A stretch of 59,189 bases of DNA from Rhodothermales bacterium (GTDB lineage: Bacteria; Bacteroidota; Rhodothermia; Rhodothermales; JABDKH01), in the NCBI GenBank assembly GCA_013002165.1, contig JABDKO010000250.1, forward strand, positions 1 to 59,189, in the 5' to 3' direction. The notes beneath the pieces were generated by a model, which saw only the letters and a program-made list of their open reading frames with translations, did no database searches and had not been told where the DNA came from. Position 1 is the stretch's first letter. Each line of letters begins with the position of its first letter. This document shows, in pieces, positions 18,126 through 26,454 of the stretch. The position numbers were made by a program, and so were the translations under genes.

Positions 18126-18653
18126 ATGTTTCGAGCCAACCTATTCATAATATTTGTTGTAGTCCCAATCGTCGAGATTGCTCTCCTAGTGCAGGTCGGT
18201 CAGCTACTCGGATTCTGGCCTACAATGGGACTTGTAGTCTTAACAGCCGCTGTTGGGAGCTCGATAGCGGCTCGTGAAGGGACGGCAGCATTGGCTGCGC
18301 TTTCTCAATCAGGACCGGATACGATCTCAGTCAAAATTGCGGATGCCGCAATCATTCTGGTCTGTGGTTTCCTGCTCCTCACTCCGGGAATTCTCACAGA
18401 CGCCGTCGGATTGCTGGGACTGTTTCCGCTGACCAGACCGATCTTGCGGAGAATTGTCATGAAGCAGTTTGGCAAGCGAGTCAAGATCAGTCACTTCGGG
18501 GGTTCGCCTATGCCGGGCTTCGGTCAACAGAATGCGAACCATCAAACAGAAATGTCGGCCGACGGCTCAGCATCCGGGGGCCCTGTTGTTGGCGGACGTG
18601 CAAGCACCAAGCCCCGACATACAGAACAGGAACACCGGGAATCAGGCCACTAA
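18126..18653 (+). CDS. fxsA: FxsA family membrane protein
   Basis: About 175 residues. FxsA proteins are inner-membrane proteins; E. coli FxsA overproduction relieves F-plasmid exclusion of phage T7, but the normal role is unknown. Seen here: hydrophobic segments at about 4-22 (IIFVVVPIVEIALLVQV), 26-45 (WPTMGLVVLTAAVGSSIA) and 75-105 (AAIILVCGFLLLTPGILTD), the last containing the family's GFLLLTPGxxTD signature. A polar tail of about 60 residues rich in Gly, Gln and His follows. The ATG at 18126 is preferred over an upstream in-frame start at 18087, because the family begins right at the first hydrophobic segment. Its stop overlaps the stop of the convergent next gene. Confidence 0.85.
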   Translation: MFRANLFIIFVVVPIVEIALLVQVGQLLGFWPTMGLVVLTAAVGSSIAAREGTAALAALSQSGPDTISVKIADAAIILVCGFLLLTPGILTDAVGLLGLFPLTRPILRRIVMKQFGKRVKISHFGGSPMPGFGQQNANHQTEMSADGSASGGPVVGGRASTKPRHTEQEHRESGH

Positions 18654-19450
18654 TCTACTTCCGTCAGATTCACGTTTACGTCCAGGGTTCGAGCAAGAGA
18701 CTCGATCATCTCCTTTTCGTTGTCATTTACATGGCCGTCGGCACCGGCAATGTGAATCAGGTCGTCCAGCACCGCCAACCGTTGTGGCGCAGGAAGAGAA
18801 TCTTCTATACTGGCAACAGACTCACGAAGCGCCTCCGGTCCGGGCTCGGATGCATAGAATGACAGGGCGGTTCGTAAAATTTTTCTGATGCCACCCTCAT
18901 CGAGCTCAGGGGACCATGGACTCATCCTGTCAATCATCGCCGTGATTTCGCGTTCATCGAGACGATTATCTCCTCCGTGGGCGATCACGACATAAAGCAA
19001 CCCGATGTCATGCAACAGCGTCCAGCCCTCGGGCCGGTTGTGAGTCCCGACCGACATCGCGTCCTGTACACGCATATCGGTTTTTATTTTCCATGTAGTG
19101 GCAAGCGATGAGATCAGAGTTTGTTCGCTTCCCAGAACGATCCCATCAGCCTTGGCAATGCGCACCGCATCTTCGATTGCTCGTATTCTTTCCTCACGAC
19201 TTAACGATTTGCTAAGTGAAATAATCGAATCAACGACCTCGTCATTCGGAGAACCTTCGAGAAAAACTGCCAGGGTTTCGACGACGACTTCCTGGACGAC
19301 TTTGACTTCTAAATCTCCGCGCCAATCGCGCAGCACATCTACTATCGTATCAAGCTCCTCGTCAGACAACACCTTGTCGGTTCCATAGGCGAGCGCCAGG
19401 AATACCATTGCAAGGTCATGTAAACGAGTCCAGTCGTCAGTGCTTTTCAT
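18650..19450 (-). CDS. duplicated TerB-like helical protein
   Basis: About 266 residues from the ATG at 19450; the frame stays open further upstream (to 19774) but that part reads as non-coding and runs into the divergent gene. Two similar halves: W-x-x-LHDLAMVFLALAYG...LSDEELDTIVDVL with RIAKADGIVLGSEQ, and W-x-x-LHDIGLLYVVIAHG...LDEREITAMIDRM with HIAGADGHVNDNEKE. The ADG-x(5)-E pattern and all-helical character resemble TerB/DjlA-N-like domains, often acid-rich and possibly metal-binding. No signal peptide, so it is cytoplasmic. No other ter genes are nearby. Function unknown; the fold assignment is tentative. Confidence 0.7.
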   Translation of the reverse strand: MKSTDDWTRLHDLAMVFLALAYGTDKVLSDEELDTIVDVLRDWRGDLEVKVVQEVVVETLAVFLEGSPNDEVVDSIISLSKSLSREERIRAIEDAVRIAKADGIVLGSEQTLISSLATTWKIKTDMRVQDAMSVGTHNRPEGWTLLHDIGLLYVVIAHGGDNRLDEREITAMIDRMSPWSPELDEGGIRKILRTALSFYASEPGPEALRESVASIEDSLPAPQRLAVLDDLIHIAGADGHVNDNEKEMIESLARTLDVNVNLTEVD

Positions 19451-19607
19451 TCTATCCACTACCTTTACTTCATAAGTTCTTCTGGAAGCCGCGCCTTGAC
19501 GACATTGGTTGCGACTATCAAGTGCCGTAACTACCGGACAATCAACGTTAGCCAGTGTTGACCGCCCGTGAGCATTTCGCATAATACGACTCTCAGGACC
19601 CAATTCG

Positions 19608-20561
19608 TTGCTCTCGACTCCCCCGGAGCGCACCTTTCTCAACAATTTAATTGATTTGAAGCAGACGTACACACGACTACTGACCAGAATATCGGGTAGT
19701 TCGGGGCTTCTCCTGATGATCCTCGCAGCTTTCGTATTCAGCGTAATGACTGTGTTTGTTAAGCTAATCGGCAAGGAGATACCTACATCGGAGATTGTAC
19801 TTGTTCGCAGTGTAATCGCAGCAGGGATTTCGCTTGTGATGCTGCGCCGGCGCGGGGTAAATCCACTTGGAAACCGGCGCGTCCTGCTTTTTGCACGTGG
19901 TGCGATCGGGACCGCAGGCCTCCTTTGCTTCTTCTATGCGATACCGAGGCTAGAACTTGCCCAGGTGACTGTTATTCAATACACGAACCCGATTTTCGTA
20001 GTCATAATTGCAGCCGCGCTTCTCGGCGAGTCATTTGGGCGCAGAGAGGGATTGAGTATTGTGTTCGGATTCATCGGAGTAGTCCTGCTGGGACGGTTGC
20101 CAACCCTGTCATATTCAGCCCTCAACAGCGTCGAGTTTGTCGCCATGGCGGTCGCACTTGCAGGCGCAGTCTTCGCAGCGACAGCGTATGTTCTGGTGCG
20201 AAAGCTGACCGAGACTGAACACCCGCTTACGATAGTATTGTCATTCCCTGCTGTTTCCATTCTTGTCACCATTCCGATGCTCTTCGGCAGTGCAGTCTGG
20301 CCGTCACCGCTCGATTGGTTTTACCTGGTAATGATTGGACTAACCGGACAGCTCGCGCAGACCCTCATGACGCTCTCCTACCGTGCCGAGACCGCCGCGA
20401 GGGCCAGCAGCGCATCGTATATCCAGATGTTCTGGGCGGTCCTCTGGGGCGTCCTGCTCTTTCGAGAGATTCCTGACGTCTGGCTTGTGGCCGGATCGGC
20501 GTTCATCATCTGTGGAATCTTGCTGCTCTCTTTCGGCAAGAAAACGAAACGGCTCCCTTAG
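19608..20561 (+). CDS. EamA/DMT family transporter
   Basis: 317-residue inner-membrane protein with about ten hydrophobic segments in two EamA repeats, typical of the drug/metabolite transporter superfamily (S-adenosylmethionine, amino acid or metabolite export). Recognisable features are the repeat start FVFSVMTVFVKLIGKEIPTSEI, FFYAIPRLELAQVTVIQYTNPIF (the first repeat's hallmark loop) and the second-repeat segment ASSASYIQMFWAVLWG. The start at 19608 is TTG and the N-terminus before about residue 30 is not typical of the family, so a later start is possible. Its stop abuts the stop of the convergent oxidase gene with no gap. Substrate unknown. Confidence 0.88.
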   Translation: MLSTPPERTFLNNLIDLKQTYTRLLTRISGSSGLLLMILAAFVFSVMTVFVKLIGKEIPTSEIVLVRSVIAAGISLVMLRRRGVNPLGNRRVLLFARGAIGTAGLLCFFYAIPRLELAQVTVIQYTNPIFVVIIAAALLGESFGRREGLSIVFGFIGVVLLGRLPTLSYSALNSVEFVAMAVALAGAVFAATAYVLVRKLTETEHPLTIVLSFPAVSILVTIPMLFGSAVWPSPLDWFYLVMIGLTGQLAQTLMTLSYRAETAARASSASYIQMFWAVLWGVLLFREIPDVWLVAGSAFIICGILLLSFGKKTKRLP

Positions 20562-21518
20562 CTATAGCGACTTAATGCTGCGCAGCACGTCCCGGGCACA
20601 ACCCCAGGCAAGTGTAAATCCAGCGCCACCGTGCCCGTAGTTATGAATCACGGCCCGGCCCTCCTGGCGCCATTCCAATTCAAGCCGTACTGAATCGCGT
20701 CCGGGTCGAAGACCTGCGGCGTGCCCGAGAACCTTCGCTCCTTTCAAGCGCGGGTCGAGGACCTCACATCGCTCGACGATACCCTTTGCGATTTCCAGAT
20801 CTGGCTTCGTGCTCCAGTCGTCACGGATTGCCACACCGCCGAGGATACAATCATTCTTCCGGGGCAGGACATAACAGACCGCGGACGAACTTTCATCATC
20901 ACACGTTGCAAACGGGATTCCCGGATTTTCGACTGAGACCACCTGCCCGCGAATGGGAAACATGCGGTCGTCGGATGCCAGCTTCGATGCACCAAGGCCG
21001 GAGCAGTTTACAATGTACTTACCGAGTAGCGGATCGTCGAGTGAGTCGATGCCACGCGGATTGATTCGAAGATTTCCCCCACCAGATTCAAACCTTTTTA
21101 GCAGATACGGCATGTACGTCGGCGTTTCGATTAGAGGCACCGTCACCTGATATCCATGCGTGTAGCCTGAAGGGAGCTCGTTCACATCCATCTCCATAAA
21201 TGAACCGACGGAATGGCTCCAGTCCGGTCGGACATACTCGTGGTCAGAGACCCACCGGCAGATGACCATCGAGACGCCCGTAGCCGCATCAGTGGTCATT
21301 TTCTCGTACCGACGGAAAGTTTGAATACTCCAGCTCTCGACTTTGTCAGCAGGAGCCGCTTCGTAGGGAAACCAGATGGCCGCAGCAACGCTGGACGTAG
21401 TATCTGGATGCAGTTCGCGCGCTACGACAGTCACCGGGAACCCATCCTCCAGTAAATGCACAGCGGTCGACAGTCCAATGACACCGGCACCAATAACCGT
21501 TACGCTGGGTTTGTCCAT
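20562..21518 (-). CDS. D-amino-acid oxidase-like FAD-dependent oxidoreductase
   Basis: 318-residue flavoprotein of the DAO family, which oxidises D-amino acids to 2-oxo acids, ammonia and hydrogen peroxide. The FAD motif GAGVIG is at residues 10-15. Late in the protein, GLRPGRDSVRLE supplies the carboxylate-binding Arg, and NYGHGGAGFTLAWGCA is the C-terminal FAD-contact signature, very close to the eukaryotic-type oxidase. Overall length fits that subgroup better than bacterial DadA dehydrogenases. The EamA transporter converges on it. It is probably cytoplasmic, with no signal peptide. Substrate chain specificity cannot be read. Confidence 0.85.
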   Translation of the reverse strand: MDKPSVTVIGAGVIGLSTAVHLLEDGFPVTVVARELHPDTTSSVAAAIWFPYEAAPADKVESWSIQTFRRYEKMTTDAATGVSMVICRWVSDHEYVRPDWSHSVGSFMEMDVNELPSGYTHGYQVTVPLIETPTYMPYLLKRFESGGGNLRINPRGIDSLDDPLLGKYIVNCSGLGASKLASDDRMFPIRGQVVSVENPGIPFATCDDESSSAVCYVLPRKNDCILGGVAIRDDWSTKPDLEIAKGIVERCEVLDPRLKGAKVLGHAAGLRPGRDSVRLELEWRQEGRAVIHNYGHGGAGFTLAWGCARDVLRSIKSL

Positions 21519-21574
21519 CTAATACGTTAGATTGGGGTTTGACGGATTTTCGAGCCAGCTCAAGCACGCCTTTC

Positions 21575-22666
21575 ATGCAGATGACACGCACAATCTACTT
21601 ATCCATCGCGACACTTTTCATATTGTCAGCATGCGAAAATACACCCGAGGCATCTTTTGTCTTCCAACCAGAGAGAGTCGAACAAGATGCGGGTACTGAA
21701 GCTCTGTTTATTGGAGTGGCGGCGGTCGATGAGAACGTAGTCTGGTTGAGCGGTACAGGCGGGACGTACTCGGTGACGACCGATGGCGGAGACACATGGC
21801 GAACCTCTACGGTACCCGGAGCAGATTCCTTGCAGTTTCGCGATGTGGAGGCCTTCGACGAAAACAGAGCACACCTTCTGAGCATCGGTCCGGGCACCCA
21901 ATCAAGGATATACAGCACTGCCGATGGTGGTCAATCGTGGACTATGGATTTCCAGAATGAACTTGAGAATGGATTCTTTGATTGTATCGATTTCTTTGAT
22001 GATAAAATCGGCTTGGGATTCAGCGACTCTATCGATGAGCAGTTTGTTCTTATCAGAACCGAAGATGGGAAAAACTGGACTCGCATAGATCCCGAGGGAC
22101 TCCCTCCCGCACTTGAGGGCGAGGGTGCGTTTGCAGCAAGCGGTACGTGCCTCCAGGTGATCGATTCGAATACCGCGATGGTCGCTACCGGTGCCGCATC
22201 TCGCCCCCGCCTGCTGGTGACACGCGATCGCGGACAGACGTGGAGCGTAATGGACTTACCGATTGTCGGGGGCACAGGGGCCTCCGGAAGTACATCAATC
22301 TCGTTCTTCGATTCGGAGGTGGGCATGATTGTCGGCGGCGACATCGCGGCTCCCGATTCGTTCACAACAAACGTTATTGTGACCATGGACGGTGGCGAAA
22401 CGTGGACGCCGGCCACAGGTCAACCCGAGACTGCGGGGGCTTTCTACGGTTCATCAACTGTTCCCGGCGCGCCCACACACACTCTCGTCGCAGTCGGTCC
22501 TGGAGGGGCTGACTTGACAATGGATTACGGTCAGACGTGGACGAATATCGATACACTCAATCTTTGGAGCACGTCGTTTGTCGATGCGACGAACGGGTGG
22601 ACGGTTGGAATGAACGGAAAGGTTATCAAGTGGTCTCTGTTCTCACCGGAAAGCGAACAAGACTGA
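21575..22666 (+). CDS. Ycf48/BNR-like beta-propeller lipoprotein
   Basis: About 363 residues from the ATG at 21575 (in-frame ATG at 21581 also possible). Signal peptide with lipobox LFILSAC. The body carries at least five sialidase/Ycf48-type turns: TDGGDTW, ADGGQSW, RDRGQTW, MDGGETW and MDYGQTW, spaced as in a seven-bladed propeller. Proteins of this kind serve as assembly factors (Ycf48 in photosystem II) or as adhesins and binding proteins; there is no evidence for photosynthesis here. No sialidase catalytic pattern was recognised, so enzymatic activity should not be assumed. It stands alone between divergent and convergent neighbours. Confidence 0.85.
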   Translation: MQMTRTIYLSIATLFILSACENTPEASFVFQPERVEQDAGTEALFIGVAAVDENVVWLSGTGGTYSVTTDGGDTWRTSTVPGADSLQFRDVEAFDENRAHLLSIGPGTQSRIYSTADGGQSWTMDFQNELENGFFDCIDFFDDKIGLGFSDSIDEQFVLIRTEDGKNWTRIDPEGLPPALEGEGAFAASGTCLQVIDSNTAMVATGAASRPRLLVTRDRGQTWSVMDLPIVGGTGASGSTSISFFDSEVGMIVGGDIAAPDSFTTNVIVTMDGGETWTPATGQPETAGAFYGSSTVPGAPTHTLVAVGPGGADLTMDYGQTWTNIDTLNLWSTSFVDATNGWTVGMNGKVIKWSLFSPESEQD

Positions 22667-22804
22667 TCAACGGACAAATCAGCCCGATCCAACAAGATTG
22701 GGAATGAAAGATGATCCTCTGCTGAATCAGCGATCGCGTGACACGGCAGAAACGGTCTGCAGAATCACTCACCTGTGCTTGCACTGGTGTACTACCGTCG
22801 CTGG

Positions 22805-23239
22805 TCAGCCGTCGGATCCGGGAGCTTCGTCCTTTCTTGGGGAGCGGCGTTTTCGGCGGTCGCCATCATCATCGTCAAAGCGGCGTCTTCGGCTGGTCAT
22901 AGCATCCTCAACCGCATTCAGTTGGTCGTCTGAGAGAACACTGCCGAGATCCTGGATTAATGAGTCGCCAAGAGCGCGCATCTCCAGTTGGTGTGTACCA
23001 CCCAATTCTCGATAACGCTCACCGTATGTCCGCAGGATTTCCTCGATATCTGCCCGTTGCGCCTCGTCTGTCGGCTTTGCATTGCGCATCACAAATTCAG
23101 TAAAACCTCCAGGCCGGCGGATCTTCGTAAGTTCCTTTGTCCGCTTGTTCTGGAGTGCGCCGTTGCCGACTGCACCCAGAACTATGCCGACGATCAGGGT
23201 ACCTACAACCAGTAATATGGATAGATATTTCGTTTTCAT
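22805..23239 (-). CDS. small membrane-anchored Spy/CpxP-like protein
   Basis: 144 residues from the ATG at 23239, chosen because it begins the signal/anchor segment MKTKYLSILLVVGTLIVGIVLG. The rest is helical and charged, with an LTxxQ-related element LSDDQLNAVEDAM near residue 115 and a very charged tail with an Arg cluster, an Asp cluster (DDDD) and an Arg/Lys stretch. LTxxQ proteins such as Spy and CpxP are periplasmic stress chaperones or metal-stress modulators. The gene follows the anti-sigma gene by 7 nt, so it is almost certainly cotranscribed with the sigma pair. Function by analogy only. Confidence 0.65.
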   Translation of the reverse strand: MKTKYLSILLVVGTLIVGIVLGAVGNGALQNKRTKELTKIRRPGGFTEFVMRNAKPTDEAQRADIEEILRTYGERYRELGGTHQLEMRALGDSLIQDLGSVLSDDQLNAVEDAMTSRRRRFDDDDGDRRKRRSPRKDEAPGSDG

Positions 23240-23246
23240 GACTCTC

Positions 23247-23693
23247 TTAGAATGATGCTTCGTAGGCGTCTGCAATGGTAACCGGTGAAAGGCCCAGCAT
23301 TGCTTCCGCCGTAGTGACCTCTGATTCCGATTGATCCGCAGACACAACATTGTATGTTGCGAGAACTACTATGAGCAAGACGGCCGTTGCGATCACCGGT
23401 TTGAATGCCAACTTGATGCCCAATAGAAATTCGGTAAGTGAAAAAGAAGCGGCACGGGCGGGTATCCGGCCGATATTCCGCATGATTTTGTCAGTCAGAA
23501 AGATTGTGTCGTGGGCGTCAGCGACGCTCGCAACAGCATCCTGCAGATCGGAAGTCGTTCCAACAAGGAAGTCGAGTCGATTTTGTAGATCCTGGGATAC
23601 AGCGAGTTGTATTTCGACCTCTACACGTTTCGCAGGGGCGAGAACGTCGTGTATATAGTCCAGAAGATCGCTATCGGAGATTGTCTTATCCAT
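23247..23693 (-). CDS. putative anti-sigma factor, single transmembrane segment
   Basis: 148 residues. It overlaps the preceding ECF sigma gene by 8 nt, the layout of sigma/anti-sigma pairs. The N-terminal ~85 residues are soluble and helical (ISDSDLLDYIHDVLAPAKRVEVE resembles the start of anti-sigma domains), followed by one hydrophobic segment at about 97-115 (PVIATAVLLIVVLATYNVV) and a short periplasmic tail. The HxxxCxxC zinc motif of the other anti-sigma factor in this window is absent, so it is a zinc-free variant. Assignment rests on position plus topology. Confidence 0.75.
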   Translation of the reverse strand: MDKTISDSDLLDYIHDVLAPAKRVEVEIQLAVSQDLQNRLDFLVGTTSDLQDAVASVADAHDTIFLTDKIMRNIGRIPARAASFSLTEFLLGIKLAFKPVIATAVLLIVVLATYNVVSADQSESEVTTAEAMLGLSPVTIADAYEASF

Positions 23694-24246
23694 CTGTTCT
23701 CAGCGCTTGCGTAGTGTAATATGGTTCGAGGTACTCTTTCATTTTCGTGGTCGCACGGCTTAGCCGGGACAACACCGTGCCGTATTTGATTTCAAGTATC
23801 TGCGCTACTTCCTCCGTGGAGTAACCGTCTATCAAGCGCAGTACTACAACAGCCTTATATTTTTCAGGAAGAGAGTCAACTGCTTTCCAGACTATCTTGT
23901 CGGCAAGGTTGTCTTGTTCAACCGGGTTGATATTTCCATGTGAACGTTCATCAAGATTGACTTCGCGTTTGGAACGTCGCTTTTCCTTCCTTAAGTGATC
24001 AAGCGATTTGTTCATCGCAATTTTGGTCAAGTATGTTTTCAGTGACGCTCTTCCTTCGAACTGCGCCAGTGATTTATGCAGCCGAATAAATGTATCTTGC
24101 ACAACGTCATCAACAGCATCCGAATTCCCGAGTATGCCCACGACCGTAACCAACACATCTCGTTGGTACCGTTCAACCAGCTGGCGAAAGGCAGCGTGAT
24201 CGCCACCCTTCGCCAACTCGACCAAATTATCGTCAGTTTCAGTCAC
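23686..24246 (-). CDS. ECF (sigma-70 family) RNA polymerase sigma factor
   Basis: 186-residue ECF sigma factor. Region 2 has FRQLVERYQRDVLVTVVGIL, VDDVVQDTFIRLHKSL and LKTYLTKIAMNKSLDHLRKEK; region 4 has LPEKYKAVVVLRLIDGYSTEEVAQILEI and the helix GTVLSRLSRATTKMKEYL. The start is GTG at 24246. It is followed by a probable anti-sigma gene (8-nt overlap) and a Spy-like gene, and preceded on the same strand by two further LTxxQ-like genes, so it probably governs an envelope response and its own operon. That regulatory role is inferred from context. Confidence 0.93.
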   Translation of the reverse strand: MTETDDNLVELAKGGDHAAFRQLVERYQRDVLVTVVGILGNSDAVDDVVQDTFIRLHKSLAQFEGRASLKTYLTKIAMNKSLDHLRKEKRRSKREVNLDERSHGNINPVEQDNLADKIVWKAVDSLPEKYKAVVVLRLIDGYSTEEVAQILEIKYGTVLSRLSRATTKMKEYLEPYYTTQALRTDG

Positions 24247-24290
24247 TAGTTTTCAGGTAGTACTTCCGTGGGACGCTCCGCGTCAACAGA

Positions 24291-25160
24291 CTATCTGTCT
24301 GCCTTCCGATTCGCCCGAATGCTCATTGTCAGGCTGCGATGAATTTCAATAAGTTCTTTTTGTTCTACAGTCAAGATATCGTCCAACTGAGAAGCCATTT
24401 CCTTTCGCCTGGCCGAAAGTGCAGTGCGACGCTCCCTTACGTCCATACCTTCGAACTCGTCGGGAGTACTCTCAAGCTCGGCTCGAAGAGCATCAATCTT
24501 GTCAACCTGGTCATCACTCAGATCAAGGTACTCCATTGCGCGATCAAAACGGGCTGCTCCGCTCCCTCTTCTTGATTGCTTCTTCGGACTCCTTATCTGT
24601 CGCTTCGATTCGGCAGCTTCCTGCTCAGGCGAGAAAGTCTCGGCCAGCTCTGAACGAAACGCTTCTTGCTTCTGCTTGATTTGCTCTCGTTCACTTTCAT
24701 CGACTGTACCGTCAGCTTTGAATTCTTCGATAAGCTCTTTCATAGTGTTTCGATGAGTTGCAACAAGCTCTCGCTGCTCGTCGGTCAATTCAACCCGGCC
24801 ACGGTGACGCCGATTTTGATCTCGGCTACCGTCACTACGTGTCCTCTGCTCTCGCCTATTTGAGTTACGCACATCAGACAACGAATTCAATTTGGTCTTC
24901 TGCGCATCCGACAGGTTCTCCTGAAGATACTTTGCCGCTTCCCAGGACTGAGATGCACGCTTGTCCATCTCTACTCCTTCATCAGTGGATAAAATCGATT
25001 GGAGGTCTGAGACCTCTTTACTCGTGAGTTCGAGCTCCTGCTGAAGTGTTTCCAGGGATGTGGTTGAGTTTGTGACAGTAGAGTCAACCACATTTGAGCT
25101 ATCACATGCGACAAGGCTGAATGTCGTCGCTAGAAGGACTATGGCTAGTGGTGCTTTCAT
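24291..25160 (-). CDS. LTxxQ-rich helical lipoprotein (Spy/CpxP-like)
   Basis: 289 residues. Signal peptide with lipobox FSLVAC predicts lipid anchoring. The mature protein is strongly helical and charged, with repeated LTxxQ-type elements: LTDEQRELVATHR, LSDDQVDKIDALR and LTVEQKELIEIHR, plus LTSKEVSDLQSIL and LSDAQKTKLNSL, so five related turns in one chain. A basic, low-complexity stretch with many Arg and Asn lies around residue 95-120. Spy and CpxP have only two such elements, so this is an extended relative. It lies 44 nt upstream of the ECF sigma gene on the same strand. Confidence 0.65.
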   Translation of the reverse strand: MKAPLAIVLLATTFSLVACDSSNVVDSTVTNSTTSLETLQQELELTSKEVSDLQSILSTDEGVEMDKRASQSWEAAKYLQENLSDAQKTKLNSLSDVRNSNRREQRTRSDGSRDQNRRHRGRVELTDEQRELVATHRNTMKELIEEFKADGTVDESEREQIKQKQEAFRSELAETFSPEQEAAESKRQIRSPKKQSRRGSGAARFDRAMEYLDLSDDQVDKIDALRAELESTPDEFEGMDVRERRTALSARRKEMASQLDDILTVEQKELIEIHRSLTMSIRANRKADR

Positions 25161-25224
25161 TTACTTGTACCCTTGCTGCTGCTGATTAATAAAATATCTC
25201 TGCCTGAAATGATTTGGTGATCGA

Positions 25225-25635
25225 TCAAAGTGTGCCGGTCTGTCCTCGTCGCGGACCGGGAGGCTCACCTGGCCTGCCGCCACGTCGATTCTTTGCCCGG
25301 AAGTCGAGAAAAGATGCCATCTGATCTTCCGTCAGCACATCGCCCAGAAGCTCACTTGTCTCCTCGCTTAGTTTTTCCATTTTCTCACGAATGGCACCAA
25401 AACCACCGCCTCCCCCCCGTTCTTCCATAAGCTTTGAACGCATCTCCATTTCGTCGTTCAAAATCTTTTCAACTACCGGTCGCTGCTCTTCATTCAAGTC
25501 AAGAGTAGCCATCAGTTCGACGTTCTGTTTTTTTATGCGGTCATTCATTGCTTCCGGACTGCGCTGCGCCTGTGCAGGATTGGTAGAGACCAGGAATATG
25601 GCTAGCAAAGCGAACAGACCAAGATTGTACTTCAT
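25225..25635 (-). CDS. small periplasmic Spy/LTxxQ-like protein
   Basis: 136 residues from the ATG at 25635, where a clean signal peptide begins (MKYNLGLFALLAIFLVSTNPAQAQ with cleavage after AQA); the longer upstream frame is not credible. Two LTxxQ-type elements, LNEEQRPVVEKIL and LTEDQMASFLDF, flank a glycine run (GGGGG) and a helical region. The C-terminus is rich in Arg, Gly and Pro. First gene of the five-gene envelope-stress-like cluster; the next gene starts 64 nt downstream. By analogy it is a periplasmic chaperone or metal-responsive protein. Confidence 0.65.
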   Translation of the reverse strand: MKYNLGLFALLAIFLVSTNPAQAQRSPEAMNDRIKKQNVELMATLDLNEEQRPVVEKILNDEMEMRSKLMEERGGGGGFGAIREKMEKLSEETSELLGDVLTEDQMASFLDFRAKNRRGGRPGEPPGPRRGQTGTL

Positions 25636-25761
25636 AATGAGTGTTCGGTGGGTTAATGCTTCGTTTGCGTGTTTGACGATGATAGACCAGATTTCATTCC
25701 ATTCGCGTTTGCAAATCATCCTTATATTGCAACACTCTTCCGCGAAACAAGCGTACATGCC

Positions 25762-26454
25762 ATGCGATTCCTTCTTCTGTCGATACTCATAGTGATATCC
25801 TCTCAGGTGGCATTTGCCCAGGATCCGGCGTCTCTCAGGCCGGATCCGAATAATCCGGTTGGCGAGAATCTTGACGTCCCGCCGGGCTGGCAAGTTCGCC
25901 TGGACCAGCCCAACCCCGACATTGTGTTAAGTGCTAACAAGGACTCAACTGATATCTGGTTCGTGACCATGACACCGGGCTGGCATGTTACCGCCGGGCC
26001 TGCGGCGATCTACTACCACCCTGCAAACGTCGCAACAAGTGACTATGCAGTGACATCGACGATCCATCTCTTTGATCCCAAAGGCCGAAACGAGGGGTAT
26101 GGTGTTTTTCTAGGAGGATCAGATCTTGAGGGGGATGACCAGGCGTATACGTATTTCCTTTTACGCAATGACGGGAAGTTCCTCATCAAACGGCGAAGCG
26201 GTTCTACAACGTCCAACATTGTACCCTGGACTGCTGCCGAGTCCATCGCTGTGTTTCCGGAAGGCGGTGGTGGATCTACTGCGACCAACACTCTGCGAGT
26301 CGATGTGTCCGACGGACTGATACTCTTCTTCGTCAACGATATTCTTGTTCGCGAACTCGACGCAGATGAAATCCAAACAAACGGAATCGTCGGCTTGCGC
26401 ATTAATCATGGACTGGATGTTCATGTCTCTGACCTCACAGTCTCCACAGACTAG
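25762..26454 (+). CDS. secreted protein with LamG/DUF1080-like beta-sandwich
   Basis: 230 residues. Signal peptide MRFLLLSILIVISSQVAFAQ, then a beta-rich domain. Segments such as WFVTMTPGWHVTAGPAAIYYHP, YGVFLGGSDLEG, YTYFLLRNDGKFLIKRR, TLRVDVSDGLILFFVND and GIVGLRINHGLDVHVSDL read like concanavalin-like sandwich proteins of the LamG/DUF1080 type (quantity, body, 'GxVGLR' turn). Binding of a glycan or a surface role is possible; no catalytic motif is seen. Divergent from the Spy-like gene; its TAG stop overlaps the convergent MATE gene stop within CTAG. Confidence 0.65.
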   Translation: MRFLLLSILIVISSQVAFAQDPASLRPDPNNPVGENLDVPPGWQVRLDQPNPDIVLSANKDSTDIWFVTMTPGWHVTAGPAAIYYHPANVATSDYAVTSTIHLFDPKGRNEGYGVFLGGSDLEGDDQAYTYFLLRNDGKFLIKRRSGSTTSNIVPWTAAESIAVFPEGGGGSTATNTLRVDVSDGLILFFVNDILVRELDADEIQTNGIVGLRINHGLDVHVSDLTVSTD

